64,000 nt of DNA from an uncultured Barnesiella sp. (GTDB lineage: Bacteria > Bacteroidota > Bacteroidia > Bacteroidales > Barnesiellaceae), in NCBI GenBank assembly GCA_944320015.1, contig CALUFO010000007.1, forward strand, positions 62,001 through 126,000. The letters run 5' to 3'. The position numbers were made by a program, and so were the translations under genes. This document shows, one piece after another, positions 28,690-37,816 of this stretch. Numbering within the stretch: position 1 is the stretch's first letter; the number at the start of each line of letters is the position of its first letter. Below the pieces are notes generated by a model. That model saw only the letters and a program-made list of their open reading frames with translations, did no database searches and had not been told where the DNA came from.

Positions 28690-30054
28690 ATGCGTAAAGT
28701 TACTGATTGGCTTTTGTTTTTTTTTATGGCAGTGATCGCTCTGCCGGTTTTTGCCGATGATGACGATAATATCATCGATGAAGTGGTTTGGGTAATTGGC
28801 GATGAAGCTATTTATAAGTCGGAGGTCGAGGAGCAATACCGACAAATGCAATACGACGGACAGCGCATCGATGGCGATCCCTATTGTGTGATACCCGAGC
28901 AACTTGCCGTGCAAAAGCTTTTCTTGCATCAGGCAAAACTGGATACTATCACGGTCCCCGACGCTACTGTTTTTCAACAGGTGGAAGCTCGTATCAACTA
29001 TTTGATTGCCAATATCGGCTCGAAAGAGAAGATGGAAGAATATTTCAAAAAATCGGTCCCCGAGATTCGTGAGGAATTGGCCAATGTGATTCGAGACCAA
29101 GGAACCGTGCAGGAAGTACAGCGGGAATTGGTGAAAGATGTAAAGACAACACCGGCCGAGGTACGCAAGTTTTACAATCAGTTGCCGGTAGATAGTATTC
29201 CCTATATCCCCATGCAAGTCGAAGTGCAGATTATCACGTTGAACCCCAAAGTGCCCCAGCAGGAGATCGACAACGTAAAAGCCCGGTTGCGCGATTTCAG
29301 CGAGCAGGTGAATAAGGGAGAGCGCGACTTCTCGACGTTGGCCGTCCTTTACTCCGAAGATAGGGGCTCGGCCATGATGGGAGGCGAGATGGGCTTTGTG
29401 AGCAAGAGCAATTTGGTGCCCGAGTTTGCCAATGTCGCTTTTAATTTGAACGACCCCAAGAAAGTCTCGAAGATTGTCGAGACCGAGTATGGCTACCACA
29501 TTATACAATTGATCGAGAAACGAGGCGACCGCATCAATGTGCGCCATATCTTACTACGCCCGCATGTCTCGGAGAAAGATATTTCCGATGCGTTGGCTCG
29601 TCTCGACACGCTTCGCTCCGATTTGGAAGATAAGAAATTCACTTTCGATGAGATTACCCAATATGTTTCGCAAGACAAAGACACCCGTAATAACAAAGGA
29701 CTCATGGTCAATCCACAGACGGGAAATTCCAAGTTCGAGATGGGACAGCTTCCGCAAGATGTGGCTAAGGTTGTAGCCAATTTGGAAGTGGGCGAGATAT
29801 CGGAGCCTTTTGTCATGACCGATGAGCGCAAGAATAAGGAGGTGGTTGCGATTGTAAAATTGAAAGCCCGCATCGAAGGGCACAAGGCCAACATGTCGGA
29901 CGACTACCAAATATTGAAAACAATCGTGGAAGATCGAAAGAAAACCGATATATTGAATGAATGGTTGGCCAAAAAGCAAAGCGAGACATACATTCGCATT
30001 AAAGAGGGCTGGCGTAACTGTGAGTTTAAATACGACGGTTGGATAAAGAACTAA
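28690..30054 (+). CDS. surA: Peptidylprolyl isomerase / outer membrane chaperone SurA
   Basis: 454 residues from ATG 28690 (MRKVTDWLLFFFMAVIALPVFA, signal peptide cut near 22). The N-terminal SurA domain (about 28-155: IDEVVWVIGDEAIYKSEVEEQYRQM) is followed by two parvulin domains (about 165-265, with DRGSAMMGGEMGFVSKSNLVPEF and GYHIIQLIEKRG; and about 272-395, VRHILLRPHV...). SurA escorts unfolded beta-barrel proteins to the BAM machine. Domain order matches E. coli SurA. An earlier in-frame ATG at 28630 would overlap the previous gene and precede the signal peptide, so it was not chosen. 8 bp separate it from the ATG at 30062. Confidence 0.9.
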   Translation: MRKVTDWLLFFFMAVIALPVFADDDDNIIDEVVWVIGDEAIYKSEVEEQYRQMQYDGQRIDGDPYCVIPEQLAVQKLFLHQAKLDTITVPDATVFQQVEARINYLIANIGSKEKMEEYFKKSVPEIREELANVIRDQGTVQEVQRELVKDVKTTPAEVRKFYNQLPVDSIPYIPMQVEVQIITLNPKVPQQEIDNVKARLRDFSEQVNKGERDFSTLAVLYSEDRGSAMMGGEMGFVSKSNLVPEFANVAFNLNDPKKVSKIVETEYGYHIIQLIEKRGDRINVRHILLRPHVSEKDISDALARLDTLRSDLEDKKFTFDEITQYVSQDKDTRNNKGLMVNPQTGNSKFEMGQLPQDVAKVVANLEVGEISEPFVMTDERKNKEVVAIVKLKARIEGHKANMSDDYQILKTIVEDRKKTDILNEWLAKKQSETYIRIKEGWRNCEFKYDGWIKN

Positions 30055-30079
30055 GAGGCCTATGGGGCATCGAAAAAAT

Positions 30080-31672
30080 ATGAACGATAACCAAAGAAGG
30101 CATAAAGTACTGGCGGGTATTTTATGCCTGCTTACTCTTGGCGTGTGGGCGACTACGGTCTCTCCGCCGAAGCAGGACGACCCCGACAAAGTCTATTTGA
30201 TGAATAGCGACGAACTTACCTTCGATAAGGAGCAGAGCGCCGATTATAGGGTATTGCGGGGGAATGTCGTTTTCCGGAAAGACAGCATGTATATGTATTG
30301 CGACAGCGCCTATTTTTATGAGAAAGACAATTCGCTCGACGCTTTCGGGAACGTGCGCATGGAGCAGGGCGACACCCTGTTTATCTATGGCGATGTGCTG
30401 TATTATAGCGGGAATGAGCAGATAGCCCGGTTGCGCGACAATGTGCGCATGGAGAATAGAGATGTCACGTTGTTTACCGATAGCCTCAACTACGAGATGA
30501 TACCCAATATCGGTTATTATTTCGATGGTGGAAAACTGGTCGATTCGCAAAACGAGTTGACCTCGGTTTACGGGCAATATTCTCCCGATACGAAGCAGTC
30601 GGTTTTTAACTTCGATGTCCAGTTGATCAATGAGAAATATACCCTCTATTCCGATACGCTCGAATACAACACGCAAACCAAAATCGCCGACATTGTGGGC
30701 CCTTCGACCATTGTGTCGGATAGCAATACGATTTATTCCACGGCCGGGTGGTACAACACCGAGACCGATAAATCCATGTTGTTGAAACGCTCGATCATCA
30801 CCTCGAAAGGGCAAAGCCTCACGGGCGATACTATTTTTTACGATCGAGCCTCGGGATTTGGCGAGGTGTTTGGGAATATGCTGCTCAACGATTCGGCACG
30901 CTCCATTATTATGGAAGGACAGTATGGCTTTTATAACGAAAAGACCGAATACTCTTTTGCGACCGATTCGGCTCGAGTGCGTGAGTTCTCGCGGGGCGAT
31001 ACGTTGTATATGCACGCCGATACACTTAAATCGCATTTGATTTTACCCGATTCCACAAGGCTTTTGCAAGCCTATCATGGCGTGCGCTTTTTCCGGGTCG
31101 ACGCGCAGGGGGTGTGTGATTCCATGGAGTTTACCTCGGCCGATTCGTTGTTGCACATGTATAAGCTCCCCATTATTTGGAATGAGAATTACCAGATAAC
31201 CGGCGATACGATTCGCATACACATGAACGACAGCACGATAGATTGGGCCTTTATCCCGTCGGCCGCTTTTGCCGCGCAACATAAAGATTCGGTTTTCTAT
31301 GACCAAGTGTCGGGCAAGACGTTGATGGCATATTTCGAGCAAGGAGAATTGCGGCAAGTCGATGTGAGCGGCAATGCCCAAACGATTTTTTATCCGCAAG
31401 AACGTGACTCTACATTGACCGGCTTGAACAAGGCCGAGAGCGGTTTCCTGACCATGTATTTGAAGAACCAGCAGATGGACAAGATTATTATCTGGCCTCA
31501 ACCGCAGGGGAGTATGACGCCTTTGGATTTGGTGAAACCAGACCAGTTGTATTTGCCGGCATATAAGTGGTATAGCGAATTGAGGCCGTTGAGTCCCGAC
31601 GATATATTCCGAAAACCCGAGGTGAAACAAGAGGTTGTCGAGGAGGAGAAAAAACATCGTTTCAATCATTAG
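30080..31672 (+). CDS. OstA/LptA-like periplasmic protein
   Basis: 530 residues from ATG 30080 (an ATG at 30062, adding six residues, is also possible). A signal peptide covers about 1-30. The body is a series of beta-strand repeats typical of the OstA/LptA-LptD jelly-roll: VYLMNSDELTFDKEQSADYRVLRGNVVFRKDSMYMYCDSAYFYEKDNSLDAFGNVRMEQGDTL and later DTLFIYGDVLYY, TLYSDTLEYNTQTKIADIVGPS, DTIFYDRASGFGEVFGN. These build the lipopolysaccharide bridge or its outer membrane end. The protein lacks an obvious C-terminal LptD barrel. Position after surA supports an outer membrane assembly role. The exact step is not determined. Confidence 0.8.
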   Translation: MNDNQRRHKVLAGILCLLTLGVWATTVSPPKQDDPDKVYLMNSDELTFDKEQSADYRVLRGNVVFRKDSMYMYCDSAYFYEKDNSLDAFGNVRMEQGDTLFIYGDVLYYSGNEQIARLRDNVRMENRDVTLFTDSLNYEMIPNIGYYFDGGKLVDSQNELTSVYGQYSPDTKQSVFNFDVQLINEKYTLYSDTLEYNTQTKIADIVGPSTIVSDSNTIYSTAGWYNTETDKSMLLKRSIITSKGQSLTGDTIFYDRASGFGEVFGNMLLNDSARSIIMEGQYGFYNEKTEYSFATDSARVREFSRGDTLYMHADTLKSHLILPDSTRLLQAYHGVRFFRVDAQGVCDSMEFTSADSLLHMYKLPIIWNENYQITGDTIRIHMNDSTIDWAFIPSAAFAAQHKDSVFYDQVSGKTLMAYFEQGELRQVDVSGNAQTIFYPQERDSTLTGLNKAESGFLTMYLKNQQMDKIIIWPQPQGSMTPLDLVKPDQLYLPAYKWYSELRPLSPDDIFRKPEVKQEVVEEEKKHRFNH

Positions 31673-31690
31673 TTTAGATGTGACGGAGTT

Positions 31691-33571
31691 ATGAGTGATG
31701 TGATACATTTGTTACCCGATTCTGTGGCCAATCAAATAGCGGCCGGCGAGGTGATACAGCGGCCGGCCTCGGTCATTAAAGAGTTGGTCGAGAATGCCGT
31801 CGATGCGGGGGCTACCGCTATCCAGATTATTTTGAAAGACGCCGGGCGCACCCTCATACAGGTTATCGATAACGGGCGAGGCATGTCGCCTACCGATGCC
31901 CGACTGGCTTTTGAGAGGCATGCGACTTCTAAAATACGCTCGGCCGACGATTTGTTTTCGTTGCGCACCATGGGGTTCAGGGGTGAGGCGCTGGCCTCTA
32001 TCGCTGCGATCTCGCAGGTAGAACTGCGCACTCGCCGGAGCGAGGACGAGGTTGGAACCTGTGTGCGCATATCGGCCTCCCGGTGCGAAGGACAGGAGTC
32101 CGTGTCGACGCCTGTGGGTAGCAATTTTGCGGTAAAGAATATATTCTTTAATGTTCCGGCTCGTCGTAAATTCTTGAAATCTAATCAAGTGGAGCTGAAT
32201 AATATTCTCAACGAGTTTGAGCGCATGGCCCTAATCAATACGCAAGTCGCTTTTACGGTCGTGCATAATGATGCCGAACTGTTTGACTTGCCGGCTTCCA
32301 ATCTGCGCCAGCGTATCGTGGCTCTTTTCGGGAAAAGCCTCAACCAGCAGCTGCTTTCGTTGGATACCGACACTTCGTTGGTAAAAATATCGGGGTATGT
32401 GGGAACCCCCGAATCGGCTCGTAAACGGGGCGCCTTGCAATATTTCTTTGTCAATGGCCGCTATATGCGTCACCCCTATTTTCACAAAGCGGTTTCGATT
32501 TGTTATGAGCAGTTGATACCGGTCGGCGAGATGCCCAACTATTTTATCAACCTCATGGTCGAGCCGGAGACTATCGATGTGAATATCCACCCGACAAAAA
32601 CCGAGATAAAATTTGAGAATGAACAGCCTATTTGGCAGATTTTATCGGCTTCGGTCAAGGAGTCGTTGGGAAAGTTTACCATGGCGCCGACTATCGATTT
32701 CGATATGGACGACGCTCCCGAGATTCCGGTTTCTAAACCGGGCGCGCATGTGGCGCCACCCACGGTTCAGGTCGATAGGTCGTACAACCCTTTCCGGTCG
32801 GGTAGCTCGTCGGTGAAACGTCCCGATTACGATTGGCAGCAGTTGTATAGCAACTTTAACAATACGAAAGATGAGCCGGCCGGTGCTTCGGTTTCGGGCG
32901 ATGAGATACCTTCGAAAGTCGATTTCTCCGGGGGGTATCCTTCCGATTTTTCGGCCGACGTCGAAGGGCAGGGAGCGTTCCCCGAGTTTGAATCTAAACT
33001 GAATCAGAGCGGCCGGTCTGCGTGGCAGTTGAAAGGCAAGTATATCGTGTTCCCGACTGCCGACGGGCTATTGTTCATCGAGCAACATCGGGCTCATGCG
33101 ACGATATTGTTCGAGCGGTTCATGGAGGGGTTGTCTTCGCGCGAAATGGCTTCACAGCGGGTGCTCTTTCCCGAGATTATGCAACTTACGGTCTCTCAGT
33201 CGACGGTCTTGCACGGGATATGGGACGAGTTGTCGTCGCTGGGATTCGACCTTGCCGATATGGGGCAGAACAGCTATTCGATCAATGCGGTCCCGGCGGG
33301 AATTGACGGCGTGGATGTGTGCGATTTGATAGGGCAGATGCTTGCGACCGCGTCGGAAAAGGAGCATGATGCGAAGAGTGTCTTGCAAAAACGGATAGCT
33401 TGGACGCTGGCCGAGGCGGCTGCCGTCCCAGTGGGGCAAACCCTCTCGAAAGAGGAGATGCTGTCGATGATCGATGACTTGTTGTCTTTGAAGTCTCCGG
33501 CCTATACGCCCGACGGGAAGACGGTGTTTGTGACGATTTCGTACGACGAATTACAGAAACGGTTTAATTAG
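31691..33571 (+). CDS. mutL: DNA mismatch repair protein MutL
   Basis: 626 residues. N-terminal GHKL ATPase motifs are intact: ENAVDAGAT near 35, DNGRGM near 60, RHATSKI near 80 and TMGFRGEAL near 95. After a linker (about 345-435) the C-terminal dimerisation domain follows. At the place of the endonuclease motif DQHA(x2)E(x4)E the protein reads EQHRAHATILFE, so the first Asp and the central Glu are replaced, suggesting that it may not nick DNA in the standard way. The gene starts 18 bp after the OstA-like gene and ends 7 bp before yaaA. The ATPase assignment is firm. Confidence 0.95.
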   Translation: MSDVIHLLPDSVANQIAAGEVIQRPASVIKELVENAVDAGATAIQIILKDAGRTLIQVIDNGRGMSPTDARLAFERHATSKIRSADDLFSLRTMGFRGEALASIAAISQVELRTRRSEDEVGTCVRISASRCEGQESVSTPVGSNFAVKNIFFNVPARRKFLKSNQVELNNILNEFERMALINTQVAFTVVHNDAELFDLPASNLRQRIVALFGKSLNQQLLSLDTDTSLVKISGYVGTPESARKRGALQYFFVNGRYMRHPYFHKAVSICYEQLIPVGEMPNYFINLMVEPETIDVNIHPTKTEIKFENEQPIWQILSASVKESLGKFTMAPTIDFDMDDAPEIPVSKPGAHVAPPTVQVDRSYNPFRSGSSSVKRPDYDWQQLYSNFNNTKDEPAGASVSGDEIPSKVDFSGGYPSDFSADVEGQGAFPEFESKLNQSGRSAWQLKGKYIVFPTADGLLFIEQHRAHATILFERFMEGLSSREMASQRVLFPEIMQLTVSQSTVLHGIWDELSSLGFDLADMGQNSYSINAVPAGIDGVDVCDLIGQMLATASEKEHDAKSVLQKRIAWTLAEAAAVPVGQTLSKEEMLSMIDDLLSLKSPAYTPDGKTVFVTISYDELQKRFN

Positions 33572-33578
33572 TAGAGTC

Positions 33579-34337
33579 ATGTTGATTCTTTTGTCTCCGG
33601 CAAAAACAATGGTGGGGAAGACCTCGGTTGTCCACCCGGCTGCGACTGTACCGCTATTTGCCAAAGAGGCCGGGGCGATAGCCATGGAAATGGCCTCGTA
33701 TTCGGTCGACGAGCTTTCGCACATGCTGGGCATAAACCGGGCGTTGGCTTTGCAGACGAAAGAGCGGTACAACGATTTCCATTCGGGTGACTCCGATGGG
33801 TTGCCGGCCATATTGGCCTATACGGGCATCGTGTTTCGGTATATGAATCCTTCCGATTTTTCAATCTCCGATTTTGAGTATGCGCAAGACCATTTGCGCA
33901 TCGCTTCGGCCTGTTATGGTATGACAAGGCCGCTCGATCTCATCAAGCCCTATCGCATGGAGTATTCGGTCGAGTTGCCTTCGATGGCTGTCCCGGTCTC
34001 GGACTACTGGAAACCTCGGTTGACCGATCGGTTGATCAACGATGTAAAGACAGCAGGTGGGGTGTTGGTCAACTTGGCCAGCCGTGAAATCCAACAATCG
34101 TTGGATTGGCCACGCCTTACTAAGGCGGTGCGTGTCGTTACGCCCGAGTTCAAAGTCTATAAGGGCGATTCCTTGAAAACGATAGTGATATATGCCAAAA
34201 TGATGAGGGGGGCTATGACCCGTTATATCCTTAAAAACAGAATCGAAATACCCGAACTTATCGAATCGTTCGAGGCAGAAGGATTCCGATTCTCCTCCCG
34301 CCATTCGGCCCCTGACAATCCGGTGTTTGTCGTGTGA
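33579..34337 (+). CDS. yaaA: YaaA family peroxide-stress protein
   Basis: 252 residues starting MLILLSPAKTM, the family signature. Other conserved blocks: DFNSGD-like FHSGDSDGLPAILAYTGIVF near residue 67, a SACYGMTRPLDLIKPYRMEY segment near 110 and NLASREIQQSL near 170. In E. coli YaaA lowers free iron and limits oxidative DNA damage. Last gene of the run beginning at 25797, 7 bp after mutL. A convergent gene lies 23 bp downstream; no clear hairpin terminator is seen between them. Confidence 0.93.
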   Translation: MLILLSPAKTMVGKTSVVHPAATVPLFAKEAGAIAMEMASYSVDELSHMLGINRALALQTKERYNDFHSGDSDGLPAILAYTGIVFRYMNPSDFSISDFEYAQDHLRIASACYGMTRPLDLIKPYRMEYSVELPSMAVPVSDYWKPRLTDRLINDVKTAGGVLVNLASREIQQSLDWPRLTKAVRVVTPEFKVYKGDSLKTIVIYAKMMRGAMTRYILKNRIEIPELIESFEAEGFRFSSRHSAPDNPVFVV

Positions 34338-34360
34338 CTCTTGTAGGAGCGGTCACCCGG

Positions 34361-35128
34361 TTAGATAAATAGCTCGGGTTCTTTTCTCGCACTGCACCTC
34401 TCTTTGAAAACCTGTGTGGATTGCTCCAAGTCTGCCGGAGGTATTTCCCTCGCTTTTTGGGGACACACGGCGATACATCTCATGCAAGAGATACACTTGT
34501 CGGTGAGGGTTATCCGGGGATTCTCTTCGGGGATAGCGTGTACCGGGCATTGCAGGGCGCAAGTCCCGCAAGAGTTGCATTTCTCTCCTGTGCGGGGTTT
34601 CAAGAATGCGCCGTGAAATACTTTGTAGATAGGATTCCCTTTTACCGATATTTCGGGAAAGAGCTCGCCGGCTTTTGCTTTTTCCAATTTGGTTTTGATT
34701 CGGAGGGCGAATTGTTTTAAGGCGGCCTCGTCTTCAAGGTCGGGACGGCCATGCGCATAGATTCGCATGATCGAATGCTCGGCAATGCAGGCGACCCCGG
34801 CAATGACTTGAAATCCGTTTGACTCCAACTCCGTTTTCAGTTCGAGCAAAGCATCGTCGTAATCTCTATTTCCATAGACGACTACGGGTATAGCCGGGGT
34901 TTGACGCCCGGTTATACATTTAAGTCGTTCGATTGCTGTGGGAGGAACCCGGCCTCCGTAAACGGGGACGGCTACCAATAGCGTGTCGTCGGGAGCCAGC
35001 GCATACCTGCTCTCATTCTGCGGATAGGGGGTAATATCTATCATTGTGTCGTCGGGATCGATTTCTTTGCCGATGATTTCCGCAGCTTTTCGGGTTCCTC
35101 CTGTTGGACTGAAATAGGCGATATGCAT
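34361..35128 (-). CDS. EFR1-type flavodoxin/ferredoxin fusion protein
   Basis: 255 residues from ATG 35128 (MHIAYFSPTGGTRKAAEII...). The N-terminal flavodoxin-like fold has the phosphate loop SPTGGTRK at residues 7-14. The C-terminal part (about 185-245) has two 4Fe-4S motifs, CNSCGTCALQCP and CISCMRCIAVCP. Such proteins move electrons from FMN to iron-sulfur clusters; the partner is unknown. The start lies 4 bp past the maeB stop on the same strand; the longer frame from 35170 would overlap maeB. It is probably co-transcribed with maeB. Firm for architecture, open for physiological role. Confidence 0.9.
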   Translation of the reverse strand: MHIAYFSPTGGTRKAAEIIGKEIDPDDTMIDITPYPQNESRYALAPDDTLLVAVPVYGGRVPPTAIERLKCITGRQTPAIPVVVYGNRDYDDALLELKTELESNGFQVIAGVACIAEHSIMRIYAHGRPDLEDEAALKQFALRIKTKLEKAKAGELFPEISVKGNPIYKVFHGAFLKPRTGEKCNSCGTCALQCPVHAIPEENPRITLTDKCISCMRCIAVCPQKAREIPPADLEQSTQVFKERCSARKEPELFI

Positions 35129-35132
35129 GCGC

Positions 35133-37421
35133 TTACTGTTTCTTGTTACGACGTTCTTGAACAATCGCATCGAGTACGGCGACGGTGGTTAAGTTTACAA
35201 TGTCGCGTGTCGAGCTGGCGATGTCGGTGAAGTGGATAGGTTTGTTCAATCCCATCTGTATCGGGCCGATAGATTCGGCGACGCCCATTTCCAGCATCAT
35301 CTTATAGGCCGTGTTGGCCGAACTCAAATTGGGGAAGACAATCGTATTAACTTCACGGCCTTTGAGTTTGTTGAACGGGTATGATTTGTCGCGCAGCTTA
35401 TTGTTGAGGGCAAAATTCATTTGCATTTCGCCGTCGATAAGAATCTCGGGGTATTGCTCGTGCAGGATTTCGATAGCTTCGTGCACTTTTTGGGGGCTGC
35501 CTTGATTGTCCGACCCGAAGTTGGAGTAGGATACCATGGCGATAACCGGGTCTTGCGCAAAGAATCTCACAGAGTCGTAAGAGAGTTTGGCGATGTCGAT
35601 CAGGGTCTCGGTTGTGGGCCGGCGGTTGATGAGTGTGTCGGCAAGGAAATAAGTGCCGTGTTTGGTAGTCATGATATGCATGGCTCCGAAGTGTTTGTAG
35701 CCATCGCGTATTCCGATAACCTCTTTGGCGATTTTTATCGTCTCGGCATACTTCGAATAAGTGCCGGTGATAAAGGCGTCGGCCTCGCCGGCCTCGACCA
35801 TCATCATACCGAAGTAGTTGCGGTCAAACATTTTTTCGTGCGCCTCGGGATAGGTCATGCCTTCGCGCTGGCGTTTCTCGGTGAGCAACTGGGCGTAGCG
35901 GATACGGCGGTCCTCTTCGTCGGGGTGGCGCAGATTGATGATTTGCATGCCGGTTAAATCCACACCTATCGAGGCGGCCAATTTGCCTATCAGTTCGTCG
36001 TTACCCAGCAGGATAGGCTTGCAAATGCCTTCTTTCATGGCCGTAGAGGCGGCTTGGAGCATATTGGCGTGGTTGGCTTCGGCGAATACCACGCGTTTCG
36101 GCTCTTTGCGTGCCATTTCGGTAAATTCGCGCAGCATCTGGTTGTCATAGCCCATCAATTTCTTCAACCGGTCGTTGTAGGCGTCCCAGTCGGTAATATG
36201 ATGTTGAGCGACACCCGAGTCCATGGCGGCCTTGGCGACGGCGGGAGCGACGGCGGTCAACAGGCGGGGGTCGAGCGCTTTGGGTATGATGTATTCGGGA
36301 CCGAAGGAGAGACGGGTCAATCCATAGGCCGAGTTAACAACATCGGGCACAGTCTCTTTGGTTAGTTTGGCTATCGCATAAGTCGCCGCCAGTTTCATTT
36401 CTTCGTTGATTGCTGTGGCGCGCACGTCGAGCGCACCCCGGAAGATATAGGGGAATCCCAATACGTTGTTGATTTGATTGGGATAGTCCGACCGTCCGGT
36501 GGCAAAGATCAAATCTTTACGGGCGGCCATAGCCTTGTCGTAGGAAATTTCGGGGTTGGGATTGGCCAAAGCGAACACGATAGGCTTGTCGTTCATCGAT
36601 TGTACCATCTCGGTGGTTAGCACATCGGCGACCGAAAGGCCGAGGAATATGTCGGCGCCCCGCACGGCATCGGCAAGAGTTTTCAGCTCGGTGCGGCTGG
36701 TCGCAAACTCTTGTTTGGCAGGAGTCAAGTCGGTACGGCTTGTGCTGATGACGCCTTTGCTATCCACCATGACAATGTTCTCTTTTTTGATGCCCAGTGC
36801 CATATATAGCTTTGTGCAGGAGTTGGCCGCCGCTCCGGCGCCGTTTACCACAAGTTTGGCATCTTCGATTCTCTTGCCTTGTATTTCGAGGGCATTGAGA
36901 AGCCCGGCTCCCGAGATGATAGCCGTTCCGTGCTGGTCGTCGTGCATGACGGGGATATTCAGTTCTTTTTTCAACCGGGTTTCGATTTCGAAACATTCGG
37001 GCGCTTTTATATCTTCCAGATTGATACCTCCGAATGTGGGGGCGATGGCTTTTACTGCTGCGATGAACTTCTCGGGATCTTTTTCGTTGACCTCGATGTC
37101 GAATACGTCGATTCCGGCGAATATTTTGAATAACAGGCCTTTCCCTTCCATGACAGGTTTACCGGCCAATGCGCCGATGTCGCCCAGTCCCAATACTGCG
37201 GTTCCGTTGGAAATAACGGCTACCAAGTTTCCTTTCGCCGTATATTCATAGGCTTTTTCGGGGTCTTTTTCGATTTCGAGACAAGGCTCGGCTACTCCCG
37301 GCGTGTAGGCCAAAGAGAGGTCGCGCTGTGTGCTATATGGTTTGGTGGGTATCACCTCTATTTTTCCGGCTTTGCCTTCACTGTGATATTTTAAGGCATC
37401 TTCTTTTGAAACTTTTGACAT
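35133..37421 (-). CDS. maeB: NADP-dependent malic enzyme with phosphotransacetylase-like domain
   Basis: 762 residues. The malic enzyme part (about 1-425) includes [38 protein letters not shown] and ALANPNPEI. The C-terminal part (about 430-762) is phosphotransacetylase-like ([16 protein letters not shown]..., [10 protein letters not shown], ...). In MaeB proteins this second domain is regulatory rather than a working PTA. It decarboxylates malate to pyruvate with NADPH formation. A gene for a flavodoxin/ferredoxin follows 4 bp after. Two overlapping TAnnTTTG elements precede the start (37503-37519). Full length. Confidence 0.95.
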   Translation of the reverse strand: MSKVSKEDALKYHSEGKAGKIEVIPTKPYSTQRDLSLAYTPGVAEPCLEIEKDPEKAYEYTAKGNLVAVISNGTAVLGLGDIGALAGKPVMEGKGLLFKIFAGIDVFDIEVNEKDPEKFIAAVKAIAPTFGGINLEDIKAPECFEIETRLKKELNIPVMHDDQHGTAIISGAGLLNALEIQGKRIEDAKLVVNGAGAAANSCTKLYMALGIKKENIVMVDSKGVISTSRTDLTPAKQEFATSRTELKTLADAVRGADIFLGLSVADVLTTEMVQSMNDKPIVFALANPNPEISYDKAMAARKDLIFATGRSDYPNQINNVLGFPYIFRGALDVRATAINEEMKLAATYAIAKLTKETVPDVVNSAYGLTRLSFGPEYIIPKALDPRLLTAVAPAVAKAAMDSGVAQHHITDWDAYNDRLKKLMGYDNQMLREFTEMARKEPKRVVFAEANHANMLQAASTAMKEGICKPILLGNDELIGKLAASIGVDLTGMQIINLRHPDEEDRRIRYAQLLTEKRQREGMTYPEAHEKMFDRNYFGMMMVEAGEADAFITGTYSKYAETIKIAKEVIGIRDGYKHFGAMHIMTTKHGTYFLADTLINRRPTTETLIDIAKLSYDSVRFFAQDPVIAMVSYSNFGSDNQGSPQKVHEAIEILHEQYPEILIDGEMQMNFALNNKLRDKSYPFNKLKGREVNTIVFPNLSSANTAYKMMLEMGVAESIGPIQMGLNKPIHFTDIASSTRDIVNLTTVAVLDAIVQERRNKKQ

Positions 37422-37816
37422 AAATATACTATTAAGTGGGTTATTCGTTTAATTTGTATTCTTAAAAGTTAAATAGCTTTTATTTTGTAGCTATATCGAC
37501 TACAAATGTAGCAAATTTATTTTATCTCTTGTGTTAAGAAAAACATTTCTTTAAAAATAAAGTTTATTAAAATTGTGACGAATTACCGCATGCGAACCTC
37601 GGTAGGGATTTCCATAACACGGTAAAATCGGGGTGGGGGAGTGTAGATGCTTTAAATTCCTCCTCCCTGTGTTTTTTTGTAAAATATAATATAGGGACGA
37701 TGGTGTAGCCGTATGGAGGTGAAACACCCTCATACACATGTCTTTAATTTATTCGGCTTTTCTCGTCGACAGCGGTGAATCCACACTAATTTCCTATTGG
37801 GTTTTGAGGCGATGTC
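37422..37816. other. 395-bp non-coding gap between susR-like gene and maeB
   Basis: It holds the maeB promoter elements, an imperfect hairpin of 11-bp arms near 37711-37735 (10 of 11 positions pair) that may belong to the 3' end of the susR-like transcript, and a G/C-rich stem-like stretch followed by seven Ts near 37640-37676. No protein-coding frame with credible composition was seen. Confidence 0.5.
37503..37519 (-). promoter_or_regulatory. Two adjacent -7 elements of maeB
   Basis: On the minus strand TACATTTG (37503-37510) and TAAATTTG (37512-37519) both match TAnnTTTG. No clear -33 TTTG accompanies either. They lie 82-98 bp upstream of the maeB ATG. Confidence 0.5.

Noticed and set aside
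37640..37676. G/C-rich stem-like stretch with a T-run on the plus strand in the maeB-susR gap
   Set aside because: No plus-strand gene precedes it, so a terminator role has no target; pairing is weak.
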